Assembly: GCF_001045445.1 (NCBI RefSeq)
Contig: NZ_LFNF01000002.1
Location: 434,001-498,000, forward strand
Source of the DNA: Chryseobacterium sp. BLS98
GTDB taxonomy: Bacteria; Bacteroidota; Bacteroidia; Flavobacteriales; Weeksellaceae
Reading direction: 5' to 3'
DNA: 64,000 nt
Part shown: in pieces, positions 27,543-35,362 of the stretch
Layout: every line of letters begins with the position of its first letter
Position numbering within the stretch: the first letter of the stretch is position 1
Made by a program: the position numbers and the translations under genes
Notes under the pieces: model-generated
Databases searched by the model: none
Seen by the model: the letters and a program-made list of their open reading frames with translations, nothing else
What the model was told of the DNA's origin: nothing

Positions 27543-28565
27543 TTAATATTTAAACAATACACTTCCCCAGGTAAATCCGCTCCCGAAGGCCGAAAGAAGC
27601 ACAAGATCTCCTCTTTTAACTTTTCCTTCTTCAATAGCTTCGCTTAATGCAATAGGAATAGAAGCTGCTGTTGTATTTCCGTATTTCTGAATATTGTTAT
27701 GGATCTTTTCATCCGGAAGTCCGAATTTTTGCTGTACAAACTGGGCAATTCTAAGATTGGCCTGGTGAGGAATGAACATATCAAGATCCTCCACTGTTTT
27801 TCCTGCTTTATTCAGAGCCTCCATCATCGTTTCAGGGAATCTTGTTACCGCATGCTTGAAAACGAAATTACCGTTCATGATAGGATATACTTCCTTATTG
27901 GTTACATTTTCCGGTTCTTTTCTCATCCTGTCGCTCCATCCGAATTTAGATCCCGGAAACTGTGTGCACAGTTCGTCTGCATATTTTCCTTCCGAATGCA
28001 TATTTACCGCCAAAATATCCCCTGCATTTTCATCTTCGGTGGCAGACAGTATAATAGCTCCTGCCCCATCTCCAAAAATTACAGAAACACCTCTTCCTTC
28101 ATCGGAAAAATCAAGTCCGAAAGAATGGATTTCTGCTCCTACCACAAGGATATTTTTATAAGTTCCTGATTTGATAAAAGCGTTGGCAACACTCACTGCA
28201 TACACAAATCCTGAACATTGGTTTCTTACATCCAGAGCACCGATTGTATCACAGCCCAGCATATCCTGAAGCAATACCCCGCAGCCCGGGAAATAATAAT
28301 CCGGAGAAAGGGTTGCAAAAACAATATAGTCTATATCCTGAGCGGTAAGTCCCGCTTTTTCAAGAGCTTTTTCAGAAGCTTTAAACGCTAAATAAGCAGT
28401 GGTTTCCTGAGAATCATTTCTGTTTTTTCTGTGTCTTCTTTCTTTGATGCCTGTTCTTTCCGTAATCCATTCGTCATTGGTGGTCATCAGCTTTGCTAAA
28501 TCATCATTCGTAACAACATTATCTGGAACATAAAATCCGATCCCTTTTATTGTACTTTTAATCAT
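27543..28565 (-). CDS. fabH: 3-oxoacyl-ACP synthase III (FabH/KAS III)
   Basis: 340 residues. It condenses acetyl-CoA with malonyl-ACP to start fatty-acid synthesis. Catalytic Cys117 is in RNQCSGF, His in IPHQANLRIA and Asn in GNTTAASIPIAL. The long N-terminal half has the GIKERR and TTAYLAFKASEKAL elements. It stands alone, away from other fab or plsX genes, so it may be one of several KAS III paralogues in the genome. A promoter and terminator frame it as a single gene. Confidence 0.93.
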   Translation of the reverse strand: MIKSTIKGIGFYVPDNVVTNDDLAKLMTTNDEWITERTGIKERRHRKNRNDSQETTAYLAFKASEKALEKAGLTAQDIDYIVFATLSPDYYFPGCGVLLQDMLGCDTIGALDVRNQCSGFVYAVSVANAFIKSGTYKNILVVGAEIHSFGLDFSDEGRGVSVIFGDGAGAIILSATEDENAGDILAVNMHSEGKYADELCTQFPGSKFGWSDRMRKEPENVTNKEVYPIMNGNFVFKHAVTRFPETMMEALNKAGKTVEDLDMFIPHQANLRIAQFVQQKFGLPDEKIHNNIQKYGNTTAASIPIALSEAIEEGKVKRGDLVLLSAFGSGFTWGSVLFKY

Positions 28566-28584
28566 ATAGTTTTTTTAATTTTGG

Positions 28585-28618
28585 CAAAGATAAAATTATT
28601 TAACACATAGTTTTTCAA
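28585..28618 (-). promoter_or_regulatory. fabH promoter
   Basis: On the minus strand a TTG (28616-28618), 23 bp, then TATCTTTG (28585-28592), matching the Bacteroidota -33/-7 pattern; the -7 element is 19 nt before the ATG. Confidence 0.55.
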
Positions 28619-28638
28619 AATATTAGTATTTTTATTGT

Positions 28639-29538
28639 ATGCCAATTGACACGATATACAGAGACTCCCAATGTGAATGGGTAGATGTAGAGGCTCCCAC
28701 AGCGGAAGACTTGAAATTTCTTCACGAAAGATATGAAATCAACAATCTTCTTCTGGAAGATACGATGGATCCGAACCACCTTCCGAAATATGAAGAGGAT
28801 GGAAATATTAAATTCTATCTCCTTCGTGAAAGTACAGAACTGGAGCGGAAAAATCTCAATACAATAAGCGACATCAGTACAAAAATCGGGATTTTCCTGG
28901 TGGATAATACGATTATCACTATTCACAGGATGAAGACCAGAAGCATTACAGAGACCAAGAAGCAGATCTCTTCGATGCAGGCAGATATCCCGCCTTCAAA
29001 AATAGCTTTGGTTATTGCTCTCCTGATTATGAAGAGCTTTGATGATGAATCTATCAGTCTTATGGAAACCATGGATAACATTGAAAATGAGATCTTTCTT
29101 AAAAACACCAACCATACCAACCAGATCAGAAGACTGTACAAGCTGAAAAGAAAATCCGGACTGAATTCAAGGGTACTGACCATTTCCACGGATGCTGTAG
29201 ATAAATTTAAATTACTCAACCTCCCGGATTCTGAAATCGTCGATCTAAAAGACAAACATAAAGATGTAGTGGCGGATTTTGACCATCTGAATATTCAGAT
29301 CACCAACCTTATTTCGATGTTCCTGGCGCTTTCGGACCAAAAGGCTAACCAGGTGATGAAAGTACTTGCCATTTATTCGGTTTATTTCTTACCAATCACT
29401 TTTATTGCCGGTGTTTACGGGATGAATTTCGACAATATGCCGGAACTTCACCACAAATACGGTTATTTTATAACTTTAGGCATTATGGCTTTGGTTGTGA
29501 TCTGCACATTTATTTATGCCAGACGTAAGCAGTGGTAA
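28639..29538 (+). CDS. corA: CorA family magnesium/divalent-cation transporter
   Basis: 299 residues. A large N-terminal cytoplasmic domain ends in a long helix, then two C-terminal membrane helices (VLAIYSVYFLPITFIAG and YFITLGIMALVVICTFIY) with the signature GMN between them (about residues 260-262, YGMNFDNMPEL). It forms a pentameric Mg2+/Co2+ channel in the inner membrane. It is divergent from fabH with a 73-bp gap. The preferred ion cannot be told from sequence. Confidence 0.92.
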   Translation: MPIDTIYRDSQCEWVDVEAPTAEDLKFLHERYEINNLLLEDTMDPNHLPKYEEDGNIKFYLLRESTELERKNLNTISDISTKIGIFLVDNTIITIHRMKTRSITETKKQISSMQADIPPSKIALVIALLIMKSFDDESISLMETMDNIENEIFLKNTNHTNQIRRLYKLKRKSGLNSRVLTISTDAVDKFKLLNLPDSEIVDLKDKHKDVVADFDHLNIQITNLISMFLALSDQKANQVMKVLAIYSVYFLPITFIAGVYGMNFDNMPELHHKYGYFITLGIMALVVICTFIYARRKQW

Positions 29539-29680
29539 TTTCCGGACGACATTAACCGGAAGCAGGTGGTGATATTGTTGATAACAAAGTTTTTAAATAT
29601 TTTATACAGATCTAATAATAAAAAAGTAAAATTTTGAATCCTGGCATTTAATCCAAAAAACAGCTAAACACCAAACCACC

Positions 29681-31267
29681 ATGAAAACTGAAAATTTAGA
29701 TAAAATCCTTAAGGAAGATGTACTTTCCGGAGAGTCTAAAGAAAAACTGTCTGCATTGCATGAAAATATCTCTTCCAAAGAATTCTCCGATCTGCTGGAT
29801 GCCCAGGGAAACCAGTATGTGGAGTTTGTTCAGGAAGGAGGCGGTGTCTGGGGAAGCGCATTGGTAGGTTATCTTTACGGGCTGGAAATATTTGGAATCC
29901 GATTTCTGAAAGTGGCGGGAACCAGTGCCGGAGCCATTAACACGATGCTTATTGCTGCCTGTAAAACCAAGGAAGAAGCTAAAAGTGAAATCATCAAAGA
30001 TATTCTCTTTAGCTGGAATTTCGCCGATTTCATGGATGGGAGAAATTATGTAAAAACCACCATTCATGCGATTCTTAACAATAAGAATTTCTTTAAGATC
30101 AATGCCATCATTCTGGCTGTTATCATGATCATCCTGGTGATTATTCCTTTTGCTGCCCGGCCTGAAACAACACTCAAGGCAAAACTGCTGTTCCTGGTTC
30201 CTTTAATTCCTGTAATAATCACTTTTTTCTGCATTAAAAAATTCTATAATGATTTCAGAAAGCAGAACAGCGGATTCAATCCTGGAAATACATTTCTGCA
30301 TACGATGGAAAATGTTCTGGACAGTTTCGGAATCAAAACAGTGGCTGACCTTAATGAAAAGTTTATCCAGAAAGAATATGATTTGAACCTGAATTACCGC
30401 TACGGAAACAATCAGGAATATTATACCATTGCCCTGAAAAGCATTGAGGCAATCAAGGATAAAAATATTGAGCATATTGATCAGACAAGCTACAGAATAT
30501 TCTATGAAAGTGCTGTGGGCAACGATTATTATAAAAACAATCCTTTTTACCAGCTCCGTTCGGAATATGTTGTCATTACCACCGATATCAATGCCAAGAT
30601 CAAGGTAGAGCTTCCTACCATGGCCAATTTATACTGGTCGGAAGAGGAACTCAAGCACATCAGTCCTGCTGAATTTGTCAGAGCATCCATGTCTGTTCCG
30701 TTCTTTTTTGAACCATTTCAGAAGAGAATCAATAAAGATGATGATTCTGTGAAATATGCCTGGAAATTCTGGATGAATACGAAACCGGAAAACATCTACC
30801 CTGCCGGGCTTTTCATTGATGGCGGAAGTATTTCCAATTTTCCGATTGATATTTTCCATGCAACCGATGTATTTTATCCCAGGATGCCGCTTTTCGGGGT
30901 ACAGCTTACAAGTGATTCGGATCTTCTTTCAGAAAAAGGGAAAACCAGTGAAGAAATTCTCAAAACCCCTTTTTCATATGCCGGAAACATCATCAGTACT
31001 TTAAAAGGTTTTAATGATAAATCATTCCTGACCAAACACAGTTTCTACCGTCTTTACAGTATCCAGAACGTCAACTGTGGAACAAGCAGCTGGCTGAATT
31101 TTTTCATGAAAAGAGAAGAAAAGGAAGATCTTTTCAACAGGGGTTTTCAGGCTGCACTGGATTTCCTGAATCAGTTTGACTGGGAAAAATATAAGTATGA
31201 AAGAATGATGCTTTCGATGAAGGAGAAAAAAATATTGAAGGAGGAGGATACGAAAACGGTGGGGTAA
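29681..31267 (+). CDS. patatin-like phospholipase with inserted membrane hairpin
   Basis: 528 residues. N-terminal patatin core has the oxyanion loop EGGGVWG, nucleophile Ser82 in GTSAG, and Asp380 in the IDGG motif, giving a full Ser-Asp dyad. Between them, near residues 144-187, two strongly hydrophobic segments (NAIILAVIMIILVIIPFAA; LLFLVPLIPVIITFFCI) should anchor it in a membrane. No signal peptide. Substrate is probably a lipid acyl ester. A 32-bp gap to the following small gene suggests co-transcription. Confidence 0.88.
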   Translation: MKTENLDKILKEDVLSGESKEKLSALHENISSKEFSDLLDAQGNQYVEFVQEGGGVWGSALVGYLYGLEIFGIRFLKVAGTSAGAINTMLIAACKTKEEAKSEIIKDILFSWNFADFMDGRNYVKTTIHAILNNKNFFKINAIILAVIMIILVIIPFAARPETTLKAKLLFLVPLIPVIITFFCIKKFYNDFRKQNSGFNPGNTFLHTMENVLDSFGIKTVADLNEKFIQKEYDLNLNYRYGNNQEYYTIALKSIEAIKDKNIEHIDQTSYRIFYESAVGNDYYKNNPFYQLRSEYVVITTDINAKIKVELPTMANLYWSEEELKHISPAEFVRASMSVPFFFEPFQKRINKDDDSVKYAWKFWMNTKPENIYPAGLFIDGGSISNFPIDIFHATDVFYPRMPLFGVQLTSDSDLLSEKGKTSEEILKTPFSYAGNIISTLKGFNDKSFLTKHSFYRLYSIQNVNCGTSSWLNFFMKREEKEDLFNRGFQAALDFLNQFDWEKYKYERMMLSMKEKKILKEEDTKTVG

Positions 31268-31299
31268 GGAATTTTTAAGTATTTTTATAAAAAATACCA

Positions 31300-31668
31300 A
31301 TGCAAAACCCAAATAAAATTAATCTGGAAAACTTAATTGGTGAGTTTACAGTTGTTTTTAAAAAAGAATTTGAACAATACATCACAGTAGAAGTAAATGA
31401 AATTAAAAACATGGATAAAAATCACTTAATATCATTTGGCAATGATTTTTCTGCTTCATTAAATATTAAACAAAATTCAATAATTGCCGATTTTCTAAAG
31501 ACCCGCAATTTAGAAGATCATTATGTTGGTAATTTTTGGGGAGGCTTTGCAACAACCTTAGTTGGAATTTTAATTGCTTTTACCACTGTTGAAAAACAAG
31601 AGATACAGGAAAAATTAATAGAAGCTATTAATGATCATAACGATAAGAAAAGTTCACCTAAGCCTTGA
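31300..31668 (+). CDS. small protein of unknown function with one possible membrane segment
   Basis: 122 residues, Lys/Glu/Asn-rich, with one moderately hydrophobic segment near residues 78-96 (NFWGGFATTLVGILIAF). No family recognised. It has a more AT-rich codon choice than the patatin gene before it, which could reflect recent acquisition. It lies 32 bp after the patatin gene on the same strand. Confidence 0.6.
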   Translation: MQNPNKINLENLIGEFTVVFKKEFEQYITVEVNEIKNMDKNHLISFGNDFSASLNIKQNSIIADFLKTRNLEDHYVGNFWGGFATTLVGILIAFTTVEKQEIQEKLIEAINDHNDKKSSPKP

Positions 31669-31678
31669 TTATTGTATC

Positions 31679-32209
31679 TTACAATACTTCCAAAAATTCA
31701 AGATACATCGGCACACTTCTTTCCACCCATTCTTCTGAAGGATCGTTTTCGATTCCGTAGTACACAAAAGGTTCCTCATAATCTGCCCTGATATAATCGA
31801 AAGTCAGCTCGTAAGGCCGGAAAAGCTCATTCATGGTATATTTATATTTTCCGGAATCGCTGTAACCTTCTTCATCAATTCCCGCTGTAACGGCCAGCGT
31901 CATTTTCTTATTACCTGCTTTGAAACCGCTTTTACTTCCGTAAGCCCAACCGTAAAGAAGCACCTCATCAAACCATTTTTTCAGAAGTGACGGACTGCTG
32001 AACCAGTAAAACGGAAACTGGAAAACAATTTTGTCATAAGATTCTATCAGCTGCTGCTCTTTGGCTACATCAATTTTTTCGTCCGGATAGACATCATATA
32101 ATGAATGAACGGTATATTTTTCAGGATATTTTTTCAGTTCTTCCATCCATCTTTTGTTGATCACCGATTTTTCCATTGCCGGGTGAATAACTATAATTAA
32201 TGTTTTCAT
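31679..32209 (-). CDS. NAD(P)H-dependent oxidoreductase (MdaB/KefF-like)
   Basis: 176 residues from the ATG at 32209 (MKTLIIVIHPAMEKSVINKRW); the frame extends to 32230 but the earlier start adds a non-conserved stretch. Flavodoxin-like fold; FQFPFYWFSSPSLLKKWFDEVLLYGWAYG is split here by eye into the PFYWFSSP flavin loop and the following helix. It should reduce quinones or nitro compounds using NAD(P)H. It is divergent from the HxlR regulator, with a dyad-rich 90-bp spacer, indicating control by that regulator. Confidence 0.87.
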   Translation of the reverse strand: MKTLIIVIHPAMEKSVINKRWMEELKKYPEKYTVHSLYDVYPDEKIDVAKEQQLIESYDKIVFQFPFYWFSSPSLLKKWFDEVLLYGWAYGSKSGFKAGNKKMTLAVTAGIDEEGYSDSGKYKYTMNELFRPYELTFDYIRADYEEPFVYYGIENDPSEEWVERSVPMYLEFLEVL

Positions 32210-32244
32210 TTGTTTAAATTTCTCCAGCAAAAATAATATACGTA

Positions 32245-32298
32245 ACTTACATTTCTACCATTGATACCCAATTGTATGGTACTATAAAAAATGTAAGT
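32245..32298. promoter_or_regulatory. nested dyad between HxlR gene and oxidoreductase gene
   Basis: Outer arms ACTTACATT (32245-32253) and AATGTAAGT (32290-32298) are perfect inverted copies. Inside them TACCAT (32256-32261) and ATGGTA (32276-32281) form a second perfect pair. The place, between a divergent regulator and its likely target, makes these candidate HxlR operators. Confidence 0.6.
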
Positions 32299-32299
32299 A

Positions 32300-32692
32300 A
32301 TGACTAAAATAAAGGAAACATCCACCAATTTTGCCAATAAAAAAGCCCTGGCCGACGAATGCCCTGAAATCTATGCTTCCAATACGATTGGCGGACAGTG
32401 GGCGTTGGCAATCTGCTGCTATCTTATCAATGGAAAATTAAGATTTGGAGAACTTAGAAAAAAGTTAAACAATATTACAGAACGGATGCTCACCCTGCAG
32501 CTCCGCAGGCTGGAAGAAGACAGGATCATCACCAGAACAGTTTACGCAGAAGTCCCGCCCCGCGTGGAATATGAACTGACAGAAATAGGCTATAAATTGA
32601 AACCTATTATCCTAGAGTTTGAAAAATGGGGCAAAGAACATAAGGAAATTATGAAAAATATAAATTCTGTTTCTAAGCCACACAAACTATAA
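32300..32692 (+). CDS. HxlR family transcriptional regulator
   Basis: 130 residues, a winged helix-turn-helix of the HxlR type (GGQWALAICCYLINGKLRFGELRK...ERMLTLQLRRLEED). A Cys at residue 21 (DECPEI) occupies the place of the conserved N-terminal redox Cys of YodB/QorR-type members, so it may sense quinones or disulfide stress. It is divergent from an NAD(P)H oxidoreductase gene, the common partner of such regulators. A REP-like element follows its stop codon. Confidence 0.9.
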   Translation: MTKIKETSTNFANKKALADECPEIYASNTIGGQWALAICCYLINGKLRFGELRKKLNNITERMLTLQLRRLEEDRIITRTVYAEVPPRVEYELTEIGYKLKPIILEFEKWGKEHKEIMKNINSVSKPHKL

Positions 32693-32700
32693 ATTCAGAT

Positions 32701-32763
32701 TTTGGCTAAAGCCGGATTTCATTTGTTTTTTATTGAACGGATTCAAGTCCGTTGCTATTGATG
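32701..32763. repeat. REP-like two-hairpin element, copy B
   Basis: TTTGGCTAAAGCCGG, T-rich linker, then ACGGATTCAAGTCCGT and TGCTATTGATG. The second stem here is CGGATT/AGTCCG, a base-paired variant of GGGCT/AGCCC in copy A. It lies 8 bp after the HxlR stop codon. Confidence 0.7.
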
Positions 32764-32832
32764 TAACTAAACTTTAGATAAATCGTAAACTGGTGTATAA
32801 AAAACACTATAACTCTCTAACTCCTAAACTCT

Positions 32833-33381
32833 TTACTTCATCCAAAGTGGCTTCTGATCCGACACATGTTTGTAAACAGGGCAGCTTTCGGTGTGTGCAC
32901 CCTTTAGATATCCTGTGCTCATTAAAAACTCGTTAACGATCTCCCCGCCGGTAAATTTGAATGTTTTTTTGAAGAGTTTCATCCATTCCTGAAGCGTTTT
33001 CGGATGGTGGTGTTCCAGCCATTTTTCAAATGATCCGAATTCTTCCTGCAAAGCCACAATGGTTTTAGCATTTTCAATAGCAGCATTCACTTTCAGGCGG
33101 TTCCGGATAATTCCGGGATCATTCAGCAGTCTTTCACGGTCTTCTTCCGTATAAGCAGCAATAGCCTGAATATCAAAATTGCTGTATGCCTTTCTGAAGC
33201 TTTCTTCTTTCTTTAATACCGTTTCCCAGCTCAATCCTGCCTGATTGATCTCCAGGATCAGTCTTCCGAAAAGCTCATTGTCATCATGGATTGGAAATCC
33301 GTAATGGTGATCGTGGTAATTTTTATGAAGTTCCCTCCTGCTTTCAGGCTTCATTCCTTCTATTGCTGAACAATAACTCAT
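32833..33381 (-). CDS. tag: DNA-3-methyladenine glycosylase I
   Basis: 182 residues. It removes 3-methyladenine from DNA in base-excision repair. Zinc ligands Cys4 and an early His near the start (NYHDHHYGFP region), and the C-terminal AHTESCPVYKHV His/Cys pair match the Tag zinc snap. The core ELFGRLILEINQAGLSWETVL contains the conserved Glu and Trp that bind the base. It is a single gene. Confidence 0.93.
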   Translation of the reverse strand: MSYCSAIEGMKPESRRELHKNYHDHHYGFPIHDDNELFGRLILEINQAGLSWETVLKKEESFRKAYSNFDIQAIAAYTEEDRERLLNDPGIIRNRLKVNAAIENAKTIVALQEEFGSFEKWLEHHHPKTLQEWMKLFKKTFKFTGGEIVNEFLMSTGYLKGAHTESCPVYKHVSDQKPLWMK

Positions 33382-33684
33382 TTGAATAAATTTTCTCTCT
33401 TGGTTTAAAATTTCTCTAAATCTTCTTTAATATCAATCCCTGTAAGGTCTTGCCTGATCTCCAAAACGATTTACAATTTCGTCAAAATAATTTTGACCCC
33501 TTTTTTGTAATTAATACTAAAGAATTCAAGGTAAAGATACATCAGGATTGTGACAACTGTTTGTCAGTAGCCATCCATACAAATTAATGAAATCAGTGGG
33601 AAATAAAATTTATTCGTAGATCAGCAGGAGGAATTTCTGTAATTCATAAGGTTTTCCTATAAAATAAAGTGTAGTTTTGTAAAA
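33382..33684. other. intergenic gap
   Basis: 303 bp between tag (minus) and the small protein gene at 33685 (plus). It contains the -7 element at 33672-33679 and a short TGACAA/TTGTCA dyad near 33551; nothing else seen. Confidence 0.55.
33672..33679 (+). promoter_or_regulatory. -7 promoter element, 5 nt from the ATG
   Basis: TAGTTTTG, an exact TAnnTTTG match; the ATG at 33685 follows after 5 nt, so the transcript may lack a leader. Confidence 0.5.
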
Positions 33685-34062
33685 ATGCCCATATCAGGAA
33701 TCCATATAAGAAACTACAAAGCACTCATCATGGTGTTTGTATTGGCATTTTCATTATCACCCTGTTCCTTAAAAAGGGATTTCTTCAGTATTTTCGATAT
33801 TCAGCACATCAATGGTTTAAATAAAGTAAAAATCACCAACAGTGCTGCATCCTGTACTTTCTCCGGTGAAACCTCATCTTCGAGAATAGTCCTTTCAAAA
33901 ACTGATGTAAAGTTTAAAAACAATGGTTTTCTTTTCCATTCTGATGCATCTTTCGGCTTCGGAGAGGAAAAAATCAGGTTCCAAAAATATTCCGGACATG
34001 CTTCCGGAAACAGCCCTCCAAAGTATATTTTGTTTAAAAGATTGAAATTAGATCTGGTTTAA
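33685..34062 (+). CDS. putative exported small protein before the DoxD-DoxA gene
   Basis: 125 residues. A hydrophobic N-terminal segment after a basic start (RNYKALIMVFVLAFSLSPC) could be a signal peptide; Cys27 is preceded by Pro, so a lipoprotein call is uncertain. The mature part is Ser/Lys/Phe-rich and unlike anything I recognise. It is 51 bp before the DoxD-DoxA gene on the same strand and probably co-transcribed. A start at Met16 is possible but would lose the basic N-region. Confidence 0.6.
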   Translation: MPISGIHIRNYKALIMVFVLAFSLSPCSLKRDFFSIFDIQHINGLNKVKITNSAASCTFSGETSSSRIVLSKTDVKFKNNGFLFHSDASFGFGEEKIRFQKYSGHASGNSPPKYILFKRLKLDLV

Positions 34063-34113
34063 ATTTTAACCGGTTTAATTTTATATACAATCTTTTAATA
34101 TCAAATAATTTCA

Positions 34114-35136
34114 ATGAAACATACTTCAGACAGCCGGTCTTATGACCTGGCCGGGTTATATACATTATCATTCCGTCTCGTGATCGGATGGACTTACTTT
34201 TCAGCTTTCTGGCGCAGACTTGTTCTCGAAAACAAACTTATTCCTGAGGAAGCAGGATATATAGGTGAAAAATTCAATCATTTCCTGCCCAATGCTTTAG
34301 GCATAAAACCTCTTATCGAATACTTAGTCACCCATCCTGATATCCTTCAAACTTCAATGATGGCCTTTACAATCGTAGAAGCGGTGGTAGGATTATTCAT
34401 CATTTTAGGGTTATTGACAAGGTTAATGAGTATAGGAATTTTCGGTCTTGCCCTGGGAATTCTCCTCGGTTCAGGCTGGATCGGAACGACCTGCCTTGAT
34501 GAATGGCAGATAGGTGTTTTAGGAATCGCGGGAGGATTTGTTTTATTCCTTACCGGAAGTGGTCCTTTTTCTTTAGATTATCATCTCATTAAGAACAATA
34601 AAAATTTTGTCCGTAAAAAGTGGTTTGTATGGTTAGCATCAGGCGTCCTTCCTTTGTCAAAACCTAAAACCCTTGTATTCGCGGGCTCGGTCCTCATTTT
34701 CGGACTTACACTTTATACCAACCAGTACTTTCATGGAGGAGTTTGGGGAACACTTCACAATAAATCTGTAAGACCTAAGATTGAAATTTCCAATATTTCT
34801 CTTAATGACTCAGATTTAAAATTTGAAGTATACAGGACTGAAGGTGCAGATGTATACGGTTCTTTTCTGATCGGTATCCATATTCTGGATCAAAACGGGA
34901 ATATTTTAAAAGAGCTTAACCACAGAGAACTTTCGGAGTTCCCGAAAGAAAATATCAACAATCATTATGTATCCAAAGTAAAGCCTGGAAAACACAGCCT
35001 GGTTATTCCACTCGGCTCAAAGGCTGATCTTACGGTGAACCTTAATGATATTTTAACGAAAAAACAAAAAATCCATACAATAAAACTGATTGATATCAGT
35101 GGGATTGAGTGGACAGCGGAACTTAATCGTTTTTAA
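34114..35136 (+). CDS. DoxD-DoxA fusion membrane protein (DoxX family)
   Basis: 340 residues. The N-terminal half is a DoxD/DoxX-type four-helix membrane domain (TYFSAFWRRLVL, VEAVVGLFIILGLL, FGLALGILLGSGW, GIAGGFVLFLTGSGPFSLD). After a linker and another membrane segment, the C-terminal about 120 residues resemble the DoxA subunit of thiosulfate:quinone oxidoreductase (TQO) of archaea, here on one chain. No other sulfur-oxidation gene is nearby, so the substrate is open; redox or thiol stress roles are possible. Confidence 0.8.
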   Translation: MKHTSDSRSYDLAGLYTLSFRLVIGWTYFSAFWRRLVLENKLIPEEAGYIGEKFNHFLPNALGIKPLIEYLVTHPDILQTSMMAFTIVEAVVGLFIILGLLTRLMSIGIFGLALGILLGSGWIGTTCLDEWQIGVLGIAGGFVLFLTGSGPFSLDYHLIKNNKNFVRKKWFVWLASGVLPLSKPKTLVFAGSVLIFGLTLYTNQYFHGGVWGTLHNKSVRPKIEISNISLNDSDLKFEVYRTEGADVYGSFLIGIHILDQNGNILKELNHRELSEFPKENINNHYVSKVKPGKHSLVIPLGSKADLTVNLNDILTKKQKIHTIKLIDISGIEWTAELNRF

Positions 35137-35173
35137 CCATTAAGTTTTTTAAGTCTTTAAGGATAAGTTAAGG

Positions 35174-35265
35174 TGCTTCGACTCCGCTCAGCATGACAAG
35201 ACGAAAAAAAAGCCGGTAAAAAAACAGTTAGTATTAGAAATGTCATGCTGAACGGAGTCGAAGCA
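35174..35265. repeat. 25-bp inverted repeat with 42-bp spacer
   Basis: Left arm 35174-35198 (begins TGCTTCGACTCC) and right arm 35241-35265 (ends GGAGTCGAAGCA) are complementary over 25 bp with one mismatch. It sits in the convergent gap after the DoxD-DoxA gene. The arm wording is of the kind found scattered in Bacteroidota spacers. Confidence 0.75.
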
Positions 35266-35315
35266 TATTCCATAACAAATTAATGATTGACATAATTTTC
35301 ATAATCATTTTCCAC

Positions 35316-35345
35316 AAAAAAGCCTCCGGAATTTCCGGAGGCTTT
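35316..35345 (-). terminator. terminator of the efflux operon
   Basis: A perfect 10-bp stem AGCCTCCGGA/TCCGGAGGCT (35321-35330 with 35334-35343), followed by T on the minus strand, just after the emrB stop at 35363. Confidence 0.85.
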
Positions 35346-35362
35346 GTATTATTCAGATCAGT

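Noticed and set aside
27699..28169. 156-codon plus-strand frame opposite fabH
   Set aside because: Opposite a catalytic enzyme with all active-site residues; no independent support.
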